Shown piece after piece: positions 26,995 to 36,016 of a stretch of 64,000 nt of DNA. The notes beneath the pieces were generated by a model. It was not told the DNA's origin and did no database searches. It saw only the letters and a program-made list of their open reading frames with translations. The position numbers were made by a program, and so were the translations under genes. Each line of letters begins with the position of its first letter. The first letter of the stretch is position 1. This stretch comes from Streptomyces bauhiniae (GTDB lineage Bacteria > Actinomycetota > Actinomycetes > Streptomycetales > Streptomycetaceae). The stretch is taken from assembly GCF_004784475.1 (NCBI RefSeq), contig NZ_SRRT01000002.1:372001-436000 (forward strand), written 5' to 3'.

Positions 26995-27428
26995 GCGTGC
27001 CCCTCTCCCAGTTCCACGGACGTCTTGCGGGACTCGGCGACCAACCGGCCCCGCCCGTCCCGGAATTCGGTGACGGCGACCATGAAGGTCATGTCACCGC
27101 CCCGGCGTCCGGACTTGCGGAAGACCTCCTCGATCCTCGTCACGCAGGTCAGGCGGCTTCCGGCGCGAGGAGGCGGGCCGAAGAAGACGAACTCCTGCTC
27201 CGCGTGCAGTCCCCGGCTCACGTCCAGCCCCGACATGGCGAGAGGGTCGGCCGACCCGTCGTGCCAGAGGTCCTGGGTGCACAGGAAGGTCGGGAGGACG
27301 CAGGGCGTGTCGTCGGGCGAGGCCATGGGACCGGGCGCTGCGACCGCCCGGTGGAACTCGCGGACTTTGCCGAGTTCCACGAGCATCGTGAACGGGGGGC
27401 TGGTCATTCCGACGGCGTCGGCGTCCAT
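26991..27428 (-). CDS. FAS1-like (MaoC N-terminal type) dehydratase subunit
   Basis: The 145-residue hot-dog protein opens MDADAVGMTSPPFTML and contains LPTFLCTQDLWH, FFGPPPRAGSRLTCVTRIEEV and ESRKTSVELGEG, the pattern of the MaoC N-terminal/FAS1-like dehydratase domain. It lacks the catalytic D-x4-H of MaoC and is followed with ATGA overlap by the catalytic MaoC partner. ATG 27428 follows AAGGAG. The pair would hydrate an unsaturated acyl-CoA made from acids activated by the upstream ligases or CoA-transferases. Confidence 0.83.
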   Translation of the reverse strand: MDADAVGMTSPPFTMLVELGKVREFHRAVAAPGPMASPDDTPCVLPTFLCTQDLWHDGSADPLAMSGLDVSRGLHAEQEFVFFGPPPRAGSRLTCVTRIEEVFRKSGRRGGDMTFMVAVTEFRDGRGRLVAESRKTSVELGEGHA

Positions 27429-27433
27429 AGCTG

Positions 27434-28621
27434 TCACACTCCTTGGTCCAGCTCGGCGAAGTCGGGGCAGTTCAGCGTGCCGGGCGGACGGCGCAGGCAG
27501 GGGGCGACGATGCTCGGCAGGGTGCCGACCTCGTCGTCCCCGCAACGGACCCGGTCGGCGGAGTCGGTGTCGATGAGTCCGGCCTGTTCGGCCTCCCCGA
27601 AGTGGGACACCACCGTCGCCTTGACGCCCGTGGCGGCGAACACGTCCCGCCAGTGGGTGACCGGATGCCGGAGGAAGACGTCGGTCAACAGCCCGACCGC
27701 GTCACGGCCGTTGCTGTCCCCGGTGGCGTCCGGGGTCAGCCCCAGCACGGTGACGAGCCGTTCCCATGAGCGATCGTGCAGGGCGTACACCGCGACGAAC
27801 CGGCCCTCGGCGGTGGGATAGAGGTGATAGCGCGCACTGCCGCCGCCCAGGAAGTCCTCGCGCGGGTCGGGCCATGAGCCGTGTGCCTGGCGCCGCACGA
27901 AATGCCGGTAGCCGAGGGCCTGGAGGTTGTGCGTCATGGAGATCTCCAGCGCGCTCCCCCGCCCGGTGCGTTCTCGCCGGTGCAGGGCCAGCAGGATGTT
28001 GATCAGCGCGGGGTAGGTGCCGCCGGCGATGTCGGCCACGCTCGTGGCGGGCAGTACCGGGACGCCCGCCGGGGACAGGGCGGCGCCGAGGAGCCCCGAG
28101 TCCGCCATGAACGCCAGGTCGTACCCGGCTCGTTCGGCGTGCGGGCCGGACGAGCCGTATCCGGTGATCGCGCAGTGGACGAGCCCGGGGTTCGTCCGGC
28201 TCAGCTGGGCGTGGCCGAGTCCCCGGCGTTCGGCGGCACCCGGGCGCTCCTGGACGATCACCACGTCGGCGGCCGAGGCGAGCCGGAGGACCGAGGCCCG
28301 GTCCCCGGGGTCGGCCATGTCGGCGGCGAGGACGCGCTTGCCGCGGTTGAGCATCGCGTACATCGCGCCGACCCGCCCCGGCCCCAGCAGCGGTTCGAGG
28401 GACCGCAGCGGATCACCGGAGCCCGGGGGTTCGATGCGTACGACGTCGGCGCCCGCCTCGGCGAGGACCAGCGAGGCGAACGGGCCGGGGAGGAACGCGG
28501 AGAAGTCGAGCACGCGTATCCCGTGCAGCGGCGCCCCGGTGTCCGCGCCACCGGGTGACGGGCCGGGCCACCTTCCCGCCGCCAGGGGACGGTCTCCCTT
28601 GTGCCCGGTCAGCTCTGCCAT
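27434..28621 (-). CDS. Class III CoA-transferase (CaiB/BaiF family)
   Basis: The 395-residue protein has the CaiB N-terminus GIRVLDFSAFLPGPFASLVLAEAGADVVRIEPPG-type fold start near residue 34 and the catalytic Asp in GYGSSGPHAERAGYDLAF. It carries about 30 extra residues before the domain. Its start at 28621 overlaps the upstream CoA-transferase by 13 nt, and its stop is 5 nt before the dehydratase gene. Class III enzymes move CoA between carboxylic acids without free intermediates; side-by-side CaiB genes may form a heteromer or act on different acids. Confidence 0.9.
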   Translation of the reverse strand: MAELTGHKGDRPLAAGRWPGPSPGGADTGAPLHGIRVLDFSAFLPGPFASLVLAEAGADVVRIEPPGSGDPLRSLEPLLGPGRVGAMYAMLNRGKRVLAADMADPGDRASVLRLASAADVVIVQERPGAAERRGLGHAQLSRTNPGLVHCAITGYGSSGPHAERAGYDLAFMADSGLLGAALSPAGVPVLPATSVADIAGGTYPALINILLALHRRERTGRGSALEISMTHNLQALGYRHFVRRQAHGSWPDPREDFLGGGSARYHLYPTAEGRFVAVYALHDRSWERLVTVLGLTPDATGDSNGRDAVGLLTDVFLRHPVTHWRDVFAATGVKATVVSHFGEAEQAGLIDTDSADRVRCGDDEVGTLPSIVAPCLRRPPGTLNCPDFAELDQGV

Positions 28622-29700
28622 GCCTCGACCGCCTCCGCCAGGGTCGCCGTCCGGGAGACCGGTGGGGTGGGCGCGCCGGTGCCGGACGCGGACGCGAAGC
28701 GGGGCGCGCCGGTCGCGACCAGGCCCTCGGGGCCGTCCACGAGCGTGCGCCGCGCCTCGATATGCGGATGTGCCGCGGCCTCGGCGAAGGAGAGAACCGG
28801 TGTCACGCAGGCGTCGAGGTCGCGGAAGACCTCTTCCCATTGCTCGCGGGGATACCGGGCGAACGCGTCGGCGAACGACTTCGCCAGAGCCGGGCGGCCC
28901 TCGGGGTCGTCCTGCGCGGGGAGATCCGCCGCCGCGAGACCCAGTCCCGCGACCAGGTTCGCGTAGAACTTCGGCTCGATGGCGCCGACGGCCATGTGCC
29001 GGCCGTCGGCGCAGGCGTAGGTGCGGTAGTAGGGGCGTCCGCCGTCGAGCAGGTTGTCCTGCCGGCGGTCCGACCACTCCTGTCTTCCGCGCAGTTCGAG
29101 GATCGGCTGGAGGAGGGCGCAGGTGCCGTCGACGGTGGAGACGTCCACGACGTCGCCCCGTCCGGTGCGGGTCCGCCGCAGCAGTGCCGCGAGCACGCCG
29201 GTGACGACGAACATCGAGCCACCGCCGTAGTTGCCCACCAGGCTCAGCGGGGGCACCGGCTCGTCGGCCGTGCCGATGGCGTGCAGCGCGCCGGTCAGGG
29301 CGATGTAGTTGATGTCGTGCCCGCCGCGCCCGGACAGCGGCCCGTCCTGCCCCCACCCCGTCACCCGCGCGTACACGAGGCCCGGATTGAGCGCATGGCA
29401 CTCCCGGGGCCCCAGCCCGAGGCGCTCGGCCACCCCCGGCCGGAAGCCCTCGATCAGCACGTCCGCCCGGCGGACGAGACCGGCCAGACCGGGGCGGGCA
29501 CCCTCGTCCTTGAGGTCCGCGACGACGACGGTGCGCCCGCGCTGCACGTGCGCGTTTCCGGCGCGTTCGTGGGCGGCGGCGCCCGGCCGGACGACGCGTA
29601 CGACGTCGGCCCCCATGTCCGCCAGTTGCATTCCGGCGTGCGGGGCCGGTCCCAGGCCGGCGAGTTCCAGGACCCGGACGCCTTCCAGGGGCCCGCTCAT
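28609..29700 (-). CDS. Class III CoA-transferase, alpha-methylacyl-CoA racemase-like
   Basis: The 363-residue protein begins MSGPLEGVRVLELAGLGPAPHAG, typical of the alpha-methylacyl-CoA racemase branch, with catalytic Asp in GWGQDGPLSGRGGHDINYIA (about 150). It overlaps the upstream CoA ligase stop by 4 nt and the downstream CaiB gene by 13 nt. AMACR enzymes epimerise 2-methylacyl-CoA thioesters so that they can be oxidised, so a branched-chain acyl substrate is plausible. A close relative with the same start and motif is at 53679-54812. Confidence 0.88.
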   Translation of the reverse strand: MSGPLEGVRVLELAGLGPAPHAGMQLADMGADVVRVVRPGAAAHERAGNAHVQRGRTVVVADLKDEGARPGLAGLVRRADVLIEGFRPGVAERLGLGPRECHALNPGLVYARVTGWGQDGPLSGRGGHDINYIALTGALHAIGTADEPVPPLSLVGNYGGGSMFVVTGVLAALLRRTRTGRGDVVDVSTVDGTCALLQPILELRGRQEWSDRRQDNLLDGGRPYYRTYACADGRHMAVGAIEPKFYANLVAGLGLAAADLPAQDDPEGRPALAKSFADAFARYPREQWEEVFRDLDACVTPVLSFAEAAAHPHIEARRTLVDGPEGLVATGAPRFASASGTGAPTPPVSRTATLAEAVEAWQS

Positions 29701-31373
29701 GCGCTCGTCCTCGCCCGCGGGTACCGCTGTCCGGCGGCCCCCGACGAGACCCGCCGCTCCGCGTCCTCGCGGAGCCGGTTCTTGAGGACCTTTCCGAGGT
29801 CGTTGCGGGGCAGGTCGTCCTCGATGAACTCGACGTACTGGGGGATCTTGTACCCGGCGAGCAGACCGGCACAGTGCTCCCGCACGGCGTCGGTGTCGAG
29901 CGGTACCTCCGCAGCCGGATCGCGGACGACGAAGGCGAAGACCGCCTCCATCGTCCGCCGGTCGGGCACCCCGACGACCGCGGCGGCCCTGATGCCGGGC
30001 AGCGTGGACAGCACCGCCTCGATCTCCGCCGGGGACACGCTGAACCCGTTCGGTTTGATCAGGTCCTTGAGACGCCCGAGGTACTCCAGGTAGCCGCCGG
30101 GCAGCAGCCGGCCGAGGTCGGCGCTGTGCAGCCAGCCGTCCTCGTCGATCAGCGCGGCGGTCGCCTCCGGGTCCTGGTGGTACCCCCGGGTGACGGCGGT
30201 GCCCCGCACCAGGACCTCTCCGGCCGCGCCTTCGGCGACCCTCTCACCGGTCACCGGATCGGCGATCTTGAGCTCCACTCCGGGCAGCGGTGTGCCGACG
30301 GTGCCCGTGCGGATCGCGACGGGATCGGCGACGGTCGTCATGGTGCTGACCCCGCCGGACTCGGTCATGCCCCAGCCGTTGTGGTACTCGGGGACGCCCA
30401 GTACCTCCCGGACGGCCTCCGCCATCTCGGGTGTCAGGATGCCGACGCCCGTGCGCAGCGAGCCGAGGTCGTGGTCCGGCCGCTCCGGCGCGTCGATGAT
30501 GTCCTGGAACATCGAGCCCACGCCGTACATGGTCGTGCACCGCTCCCGCTCGATCAGGCGCATGCAGTCCGACGGCGAGAAGGAGTCCAGCAGTACGAAC
30601 GTGCCGTGGTGGCTGAGGATCGCGATCAGCCCGTGGGCGCAACTGAACGCCGAGGCGAGCGGCAGCACGAACAGCATCCGGTCGTCCGGGGTCAGGCGCT
30701 GCCGCTCCCCGCTCAGGAAGTTGTTGGCGACGATGTTGCGATGGCTCAGCATCACCCCCTTGGAGCGCGATGTCGTCCCCGAGGTGAACAGGAGCAGGAA
30801 CGTGTCGTCCGGGTCGGCGTCGGCCGTCGGTACGGGTTCACCGGCGTCGATCGACCGGCGGCCGCTCTCGACGACCTCGGAGAACGAGCGCGTCCCCCGC
30901 GCGCCTGCGTCGCCCACCACGACGACCTCGCGCAGGCTCGGCACGGCGACGCTCGACCACCGGCCGGGTCCGACCCGGTCGATCTCGGGGCAGAGCGAGC
31001 GGAGCGCGGCCAGGTAGTCGTGCCGCCGGAAGCCGTCCTGCATGACGACGGCCTTCGCCTGGGAGGCGTCGAGGACGTGCCGGCATTCGTCCACGGTGTA
31101 GCGGGGGTTCAGCGCGACCAGGACCGCGCCGAGCCGGGCCACCGCGAAGTAGGTGACGAGCCATTCCGTGCGGTTGACCATCCACACCGCGATCCGGTCG
31201 CCCCTGGTGAGGCCGAGTTGCCGCAGCCCCTCGGCGAACCGGTCGACCCGGGCGCCGAGTTCCTCGTAGCTGAGGCGCTCCGTCCCGCAGACCACCGCCT
31301 CACCGCGCGGCCGGGCGCGTACGGCGGACTCGAAGAGGTCGAGGACAGTGGCCTCGGCCCACGGCTTCATCAT
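29697..31373 (-). CDS. AMP-forming acyl-CoA synthetase
   Basis: The 558-residue ANL-superfamily enzyme has the P-loop LFTSGTTSRSKGVMLSH near residue 190, NGWGMTESGG near 330, and the C-terminal catalytic Lys in PRNDLGKVLKN near 530. It activates a carboxylic acid to its CoA thioester through an acyl-adenylate. The ATG at 31373 overlaps the stop of the upstream ligase (ATGA), so translation is coupled. The long C-terminal tail after GKVLKN is normal-length. Chain length or aromatic preference cannot be told from these motifs. Confidence 0.92.
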   Translation of the reverse strand: MMKPWAEATVLDLFESAVRARPRGEAVVCGTERLSYEELGARVDRFAEGLRQLGLTRGDRIAVWMVNRTEWLVTYFAVARLGAVLVALNPRYTVDECRHVLDASQAKAVVMQDGFRRHDYLAALRSLCPEIDRVGPGRWSSVAVPSLREVVVVGDAGARGTRSFSEVVESGRRSIDAGEPVPTADADPDDTFLLLFTSGTTSRSKGVMLSHRNIVANNFLSGERQRLTPDDRMLFVLPLASAFSCAHGLIAILSHHGTFVLLDSFSPSDCMRLIERERCTTMYGVGSMFQDIIDAPERPDHDLGSLRTGVGILTPEMAEAVREVLGVPEYHNGWGMTESGGVSTMTTVADPVAIRTGTVGTPLPGVELKIADPVTGERVAEGAAGEVLVRGTAVTRGYHQDPEATAALIDEDGWLHSADLGRLLPGGYLEYLGRLKDLIKPNGFSVSPAEIEAVLSTLPGIRAAAVVGVPDRRTMEAVFAFVVRDPAAEVPLDTDAVREHCAGLLAGYKIPQYVEFIEDDLPRNDLGKVLKNRLREDAERRVSSGAAGQRYPRARTSA

Positions 31374-32890
31374 CTGTGCGCCCTCTCCGCGCGGCCCAGG
31401 AGCTCTCGCAGCCGGGCTTTGTGTGTCTTTCCGATGGCTGTCCGGGGCAGCTCCGGCAGCAGCCGGTACTCCTTGGGCGTCTTCAGCGGCCCGAGTCTCT
31501 CCCGGCAGTGCCCGTCGAGGTCGGCGACCTCCAGCGGGACTTCCTGTCTCGCCACGACGAAGGCCACGGCGACCTCTCCCCACCGCGGGTCGGGCCGGCC
31601 CACCACGGCGGCCTCGGCCACCGCCGGGTGCGTCACGAGCACGCGTTCCACCTCGGCGGCGGCGATGTTCTCGCCACCCGAGATGATCACGTCCTTGAAG
31701 CGTCCGGTGATGAACAGGTAGCCCTCGTCGTCGAGATAGCCTTCGTCGCCGGTCAGGAACAGCCCTTCGTGCCTGCTCGCCGCCGTCGCCGCCGGGTCCT
31801 GCCAGTACCCCTGGCTCAGCTTCGGCCCGCCGATGGCCACCTGGCCGCGCACGCCCGGCGCGACGGGCCGGCCCTCCGGATCGAGGACCCGTACGGTCGA
31901 CTCCGCGACCGTGAGTCCCACGCTCGCCGGGCGCACCGACGCCTGCGAGCGTGGCAGCACGGTGTCCCCCGTGCTGGTCTCGGTCAGCCCGTAGACATTG
32001 GCGTACCAGGTGTTCGGGAAGACCGTCGCGATCCGCTCCATGAGTTCCACGGGGGTCGGCTCGCCGCCGCCGATCATCAGCCGGGGTCCCTCGTCGAGGA
32101 CGAGGCCGTCCCGCCGGGCCGCTTCGAGCACCCGGCGGATCATCACCGGTGCGAGCCAGACATGGGTCACGCCGTCGTCGCGGAGGTGCTCCAGCACGCG
32201 GTCGGCGTCGAACCCGCGCAGCAGCCGGACGGAACCGCCCACGTACGCCGCGTTCGTCAGCGTCACGTCCAGGGCGGCGATGTGGAAGAGCGGTCCCGCG
32301 ACCAGGCCGTGGTCCCGGTAGCTCAGGCCGAACTCGCGTGCCTGCGCGACGCACTTGACGAGGATGTTGCGGTTCGTCAGGGCGACGCCCCTGGGCCTGC
32401 TGGTCGTGCCGGAGGTGTACATGATCCGGCAGACGTCGTCGGGCCCCACCTCCACGGGTGCCGCGGGCGCGAGACGGTCGGTCCCGGACTCGGCGGCGGG
32501 CCGGAGCACGGCGACCCCGGGCGAATCCGGACGGTCTGCGACGGCTTGGCGGGCGAGCTCGCGGAACTCGGGTTCCACCACGAGCAGTCGGCTCCCGCTG
32601 TGCCCGACGGGGTACGCGATCTCGTCGGCGGACAGCCGGTGGTTCAGCGGAACCCCGACCGCGCCCAGGTGGTGGCAGGCCAGCAGGGCCTCGACCAGCG
32701 CGACACTGTTGCGGGCCAGCAGCGCGACGCGGGACCCCGGTTCGACGCCATGCTCGGCGAGCCAGGTGGCACGACGGGCCAGCCGGCCGGACATCTCCGC
32801 GTAGGTCGCTCCCTCCGTCTCGTCCCGCGCGAAGAGGGCGTCCGGTCTGCGCGCCGCGTGGTAGGCGACCATCTCGGACCAGCTGCGCAT
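31370..32890 (-). CDS. AMP-forming acyl-CoA synthetase
   Basis: The 506-residue ANL enzyme has the P-loop MYTSGTTSRPRGVALTN (Arg replaces the usual Lys), VYGLTETSTGD near residue 280, and the C-terminal GKTHKAR Lys near 490. It is the first gene of the six-gene leftward operon, with AT-rich operator-like sites at 32932-33005 upstream and a transporter remnant divergent from it. Size and motifs match medium-chain or aryl-CoA ligases. Two different ligases in one operon suggest more than one acid, or one acid activated at two stages. Confidence 0.92.
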   Translation of the reverse strand: MRSWSEMVAYHAARRPDALFARDETEGATYAEMSGRLARRATWLAEHGVEPGSRVALLARNSVALVEALLACHHLGAVGVPLNHRLSADEIAYPVGHSGSRLLVVEPEFRELARQAVADRPDSPGVAVLRPAAESGTDRLAPAAPVEVGPDDVCRIMYTSGTTSRPRGVALTNRNILVKCVAQAREFGLSYRDHGLVAGPLFHIAALDVTLTNAAYVGGSVRLLRGFDADRVLEHLRDDGVTHVWLAPVMIRRVLEAARRDGLVLDEGPRLMIGGGEPTPVELMERIATVFPNTWYANVYGLTETSTGDTVLPRSQASVRPASVGLTVAESTVRVLDPEGRPVAPGVRGQVAIGGPKLSQGYWQDPAATAASRHEGLFLTGDEGYLDDEGYLFITGRFKDVIISGGENIAAAEVERVLVTHPAVAEAAVVGRPDPRWGEVAVAFVVARQEVPLEVADLDGHCRERLGPLKTPKEYRLLPELPRTAIGKTHKARLRELLGRAERAHR

Positions 32891-32931
32891 TACTCGTCCT
32901 CCCGACAGAGGGAACGGGCCAACTCGCAGGA

Positions 32932-33005
32932 AATATACGATCGTTCAGGCCGCAGCCGGGAGTCCTCGGGAGTCTTGAACTCCATAAATATTTAATATAC
33001 GGTAC
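32932..33005. promoter_or_regulatory. Two AT-rich operator-like sites between the CoA-ligase operon and transporter remnant
   Basis: Site one (32932-32946, AATATACGATCGTTC; complement GATCGTATATT) shares GATCGTATATT with the site before the GntR gene. Site two (32983-33005) contains CATAAATATTTAATATACGG. They lie in a divergent promoter region that is otherwise GC-rich. Confidence 0.55.
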
Positions 33006-33056
33006 AGCGGCTCAAGGGGCTCTTCCCTGTTCGACGAAGCACACGGATGAGGCCCC

Positions 33057-33369
33057 ATGAATCACACCGAGAACATCCCGCGCTGATCGGCCCTGCGGCG
33101 CCCGTCGCCCTTTCCTACCGGAGCAGTTCCACACCCGGTACCGGTACTCGGCGTCGGCGGTCTCGTACAACCTGGGCACGGTCGTCGGCGGCAGCGTCTC
33201 GCCTCTGATCGCGCCCTCGATGACGGAGTCCTTCGGGGCGTCCGCCTTTAGGATCTACCTGTCCGCGCTGTGCCTCCTGGCGGCGGTCTGCACCTTCGGG
33301 CTCCGGCACGCGCGGCCGATCTTGAGCAGGTCGCCCGATCCCGACCTGGACCAAAGCGCATATATATAA
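33057..33369 (+). pseudogene. MHS-type MFS transporter remnant (large internal deletion)
   Basis: A short start (ATG 33057, GAGG upstream, MNHTENIPR then stop) is followed by a frame from about 33112. That frame matches the last two transmembrane helices of metabolite:H+ symporters: FPTEQFHTRYRYSASAVSYN, VVGGSVSPLIA, then a hydrophobic helix YLSALCLLAAVCTF. About 350 residues of a normal 430-450-residue transporter are missing. The frame ends at a TAA inside an AT-rich island. It was divergent from the CoA-ligase operon, where an uptake transporter for its substrate would be expected. Confidence 0.7.
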
Positions 33370-33371
33370 TG
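33359..33371. promoter_or_regulatory. AT-rich island at the junction of two gene remnants
   Basis: CATATATATAATG (33359-33371) provides the stop codon of the transporter remnant and precedes the truncated hydrolase. It resembles the AT-rich islands in front of intact operons here and may be the promoter of a lost gene. Confidence 0.45.
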
Positions 33372-33417
33372 TCGGATCTGGCGATGACGGCCGGCGAATC
33401 AACCCACGGAGGCAGCG

Positions 33418-34056
33418 TGGCTGCGGAGGAACATCTCCATCACGAGCGATCTGTACGCCGTCGTGGACACGATCGGCCGGCCGCCCGTGGTGGTCGGCGC
33501 GTCCCTGGGCGGGCGGACCGCGCTCGTCGCGGAGGGCGAACGCCCCGGCACGACGGCCGGACTGGTTCTGGTCGACATCGCGCCCCGCGTCGACGCGGCC
33601 GGCCAGGCCAGGGTGCGCGCGTTCATGGCCGGCGCCCCGGACGGATTCTCCTCGCTGGAGGAGGTCGCGGAGGCGGTGAACGCCTACAGTCCCCGCCGCC
33701 GCGGCTCGGGCAACGTCGAAGGGCTCAGGAAGAACGTGCGGCAGCGCGCCGACGGCCGCTGGTACTGGCACTGGGACCCGCGGTTCCTCGAAGCCAGCAC
33801 GGACGAGCAGAACTTCGCCGTCGACAGGCTGCTCCGGGCGGCCGGCAACGTGTCCGCTCCGACCATGCTGGTCCGCGGCAGCCGGTCGGACATGGTCACC
33901 GCCGAGGCGGCGAACGAACTGCTCCAACTCGTGCCCTCGGCGCGCCTGGTCGAGGTCGCGGCGGGGCACATGATCACCGGTGATGACAACGACGTGTTCA
34001 CCTCCCGGCTCCGCGACTTCCTCGCCGAGCGGGTCCAGCGCGCCGACCGCGTCTGA
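33418..34056 (+). pseudogene. Alpha/beta hydrolase, N-terminally truncated
   Basis: From the nucleophile elbow GASLGG (about 20 residues in) to the C-terminal His in GHMITGDDN the sequence matches alpha/beta hydrolases (DLYAVVDTIGRPPVVVGASLGG, TMLVRGSRSDMV). The first 85-100 residues, which hold the central strands and oxyanion loop, are missing, and no ribosome site precedes any in-frame start (GTG 33463). The fragment sits directly behind the transporter remnant, so one rearrangement could have removed the parts between. A functional protein is unlikely. Confidence 0.65.
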
Positions 34057-34067
34057 GAACGCGTGAC

Positions 34068-34103
34068 GGGCGGGAGCCCCGGGGTGTCCGGGTGCTCCCG
34101 CCC
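34068..34103. terminator. Convergent terminator between hydrolase remnant and nitroreductase
   Basis: GGGCGGGAGC (34068-34077) pairs perfectly with GCTCCCGCCC (34094-34103) around a loop that itself contains CCCC/GGGG. It lies between two convergent genes. Confidence 0.75.
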
Positions 34104-34123
34104 GCCTGTTCGACGCGGTCCGG

Positions 34124-34825
34124 TCAGTGGTCGACGACCACGACCGCGTCCTCGACCTCCGCACGGCTGGTGCGGAACTGGTTGACCGGATGCTCGGTGT
34201 CGGCGTAGCCGAAGGACACCGCGCACACGATCAGCCGGTCCTCGGGGATCTCGAAGAACTCACGCACGTGGTCCGCGTGCATCGCGATCGCCGCCTGCGG
34301 AATCGTGGCGACTCCCAGGGACGTGGCGGCGTTGATGAAGTTCGCGACATAACCGCCGCAGTCCACCGCCCCGTACACGCCCTGGTCCCGGTCGGTGGTG
34401 ATCACGGCGACGTGCGGGGCGCCGAAGAACCTGAAGTTCCGCAGCCGCTGCGCCTCGCGGGCGTCCCAGTCCTCGCGCGTGATCCCCAGACTGGCGTACA
34501 ACGCGTAACCCGCCCCGCGCCGACGATCCTTGTAGACGCCGTGGTAGCCCGCGGGCATGTCGAGGTCCGAGACCTGCTCATGGGTCTTCGCGTGCTCGGT
34601 CAGACTCCGGGCGAACCGCCCGGTCGCCTCGCCCTTCGTCAGATACACCTGCCACGGCTGGGTGTTGCACCACGACGCGGTGCGTTGTGCGATCCGGAGC
34701 ATCTCGGCGATCACGTCGTCGGGCACCTGGCCGGGCTGATAGGCGCGGCAACTCCACCGGTCATCGAGCAGCCTCTTGAACCCGGCGGACACTGCCTGGA
34801 CTTCAAGCGCTTCTGACGTGCTCAC
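34124..34825 (-). CDS. Nitroreductase family protein
   Basis: The 233-residue FMN-dependent nitroreductase-fold protein starts at GTG behind AAGGAG. FMN-phosphate contacts are visible as RWSCRAYQP near residue 23 and RTASWCNTQPWQVYL near 47-61; a C-terminal GVATIPQAAI and SFGYAD complete the family pattern. These proteins reduce nitro groups, quinones or enones with NAD(P)H, or act as dehydrogenases. It is separated from the upstream alcohol dehydrogenase operon by a terminator hairpin and may have its own promoter at the perfect 16-bp palindrome at 34842. Confidence 0.88.
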   Translation of the reverse strand: MSTSEALEVQAVSAGFKRLLDDRWSCRAYQPGQVPDDVIAEMLRIAQRTASWCNTQPWQVYLTKGEATGRFARSLTEHAKTHEQVSDLDMPAGYHGVYKDRRRGAGYALYASLGITREDWDAREAQRLRNFRFFGAPHVAVITTDRDQGVYGAVDCGGYVANFINAATSLGVATIPQAAIAMHADHVREFFEIPEDRLIVCAVSFGYADTEHPVNQFRTSRAEVEDAVVVVDH

Positions 34826-34841
34826 GAGACTCCTTCTGCAC

Positions 34842-34857
34842 GCCGCCGTACGGCGGC
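34842..34857. promoter_or_regulatory. Perfect 16-bp GC palindrome upstream of the nitroreductase gene
   Basis: GCCGCCGTACGGCGGC is a perfect palindrome 17 nt before the nitroreductase start. It could be an operator or a small leader hairpin. Confidence 0.35.
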
Positions 34858-34892
34858 CTGTCGGTACCGATCGGTTGTGGGGCGGGCGGACC

Positions 34893-34920
34893 AGGACGGC
34901 CGGTTCCGGGCGGCCGTCCT
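34893..34920 (-). terminator. Terminator hairpin after the alcohol dehydrogenase
   Basis: AGGACGGCCG (34893-34902) pairs perfectly with CGGCCGTCCT (34911-34920), 20 nt past the stop of the leftward alcohol dehydrogenase gene. Confidence 0.75.
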
Positions 34921-34939
34921 GATCCCGTGGACCGGCCGG

Positions 34940-36016
34940 TCAGAACTCGATGACGGCCTTGCCCCGCACCTGCTTGTCGAACTCCTTGTAGGCCGCGTCG
35001 GCGTCCTCGATGTTCCAGCGGTCGGAGAACAGCTGGTCCACGTCGATGCCGTGCTTGGCCACGAACCTGGCGCACTCGCCCAGTCCCACGTTGGAGAAGG
35101 TGTAGGAACCGATCAGCGAGATCTGCTTGATGATGATGTCCGGCGACACGTCCAGGGTGATGTCGCCGCCGAGACCGACCAGCGCCACCCGGCCCCACGG
35201 CCCGAGGGAGCGCGTCGCCGCGACCCGTGCCGTGGGGGCGCCGGAACACTCGACGGAGACGGTCGCCCCCCTGCCGCCGGTGATCTCCCTGATCGCGGCC
35301 ACGGCGTCGGTCTCACCGGAGTCGATGACGTGGTGAGCGCCGAGTTCACCTGCCCGGGCGAGCCGGTCGGCGGCTATGTCGACCGCGATCACCTCGGCAC
35401 CCATGGCCGAGGCGAACTGGATGGCCGACTGGCCGATCGGTCCGAGCCCGAACACGGACACGGTGTCCCGGGCGGTCACGTCCGCGCGCCTGAGCGCTCC
35501 GAACGCCGTACCGGTACCGCACGCGATGGCGGCGCCGGCCGAGAAGCTGATCTCCTCGGGCAGGCGGACGAGGGTCTCGGCGGGCGTGACCATGAAGTTC
35601 GCGTGACCGCCGTGGGCGGTGGCGCCGTAGATGGTGGCCCCCTGGGGGCACATCTGGCTCCACCCGGTGCGGCACAGGTCGCAGTGTCCGCATCCCTTGT
35701 AGTGGAAGACCATGACCCGGTCCCCGACCTTGAAGCTCCGGGGATCGACGCCCGGGCCGAGTTCGGCCACCACGCCGCAGGGCTCGTGCCCCGCGATGAT
35801 CGCGGGGACCTCAGCCATGCCCCGCGAGGCGAAGTCCTTGAACCCGAGGGCCTTCAGCGCGGCCTCGGGCGGGTCGCGGTAGAACTTCAGGTCACTGCCG
35901 CACAGACCGGAGGCCTTGATCTCGACCACCACTTCACCGGGGCCGGGAGTCGGGTCCGGGAAGTCCCTGACCTCCAGCTCCCGGTTCCCCTTGAACACCA
36001 CACCGCGCATCGTCAT
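34940..36016 (-). CDS. Zinc-dependent alcohol dehydrogenase (MDR superfamily)
   Basis: The 358-residue protein has GLCGSD (catalytic Cys), AGHEPCG (His-Glu) and the compact structural-zinc loop GCGHCDLCRTGWSQMC, followed by a nucleotide-binding GLGPIGQSA near residue 190. It is a paralogue of 12011-13027, sharing the same zinc-loop form and the C-terminal ADAAYKEFDKQ-type ending. The start overlaps the upstream cupin stop by 4 nt (ATGA). Operon order is aldehyde dehydrogenase, cupin, alcohol dehydrogenase, consistent with sequential oxidation of an alcohol and aldehyde. Confidence 0.92.
   Translation of the reverse strand: MTMRGVVFKGNRELEVRDFPDPTPGPGEVVVEIKASGLCGSDLKFYRDPPEAALKALGFKDFASRGMAEVPAIIAGHEPCGVVAELGPGVDPRSFKVGDRVMVFHYKGCGHCDLCRTGWSQMCPQGATIYGATAHGGHANFMVTPAETLVRLPEEISFSAGAAIACGTGTAFGALRRADVTARDTVSVFGLGPIGQSAIQFASAMGAEVIAVDIAADRLARAGELGAHHVIDSGETDAVAAIREITGGRGATVSVECSGAPTARVAATRSLGPWGRVALVGLGGDITLDVSPDIIIKQISLIGSYTFSNVGLGECARFVAKHGIDVDQLFSDRWNIEDADAAYKEFDKQVRGKAVIEF

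Noticed and set aside
29697..32354. Apparent N-terminal extension of the second CoA ligase by about 325 residues
   Set aside because: The extension is out-of-frame sequence of the upstream ligase; the true start overlaps its stop codon as ATGA.
33463..34056. Functional short alpha/beta hydrolase starting at GTG 33463
   Set aside because: The core strands before the nucleophile are missing and there is no ribosome site, so a folded enzyme is improbable.
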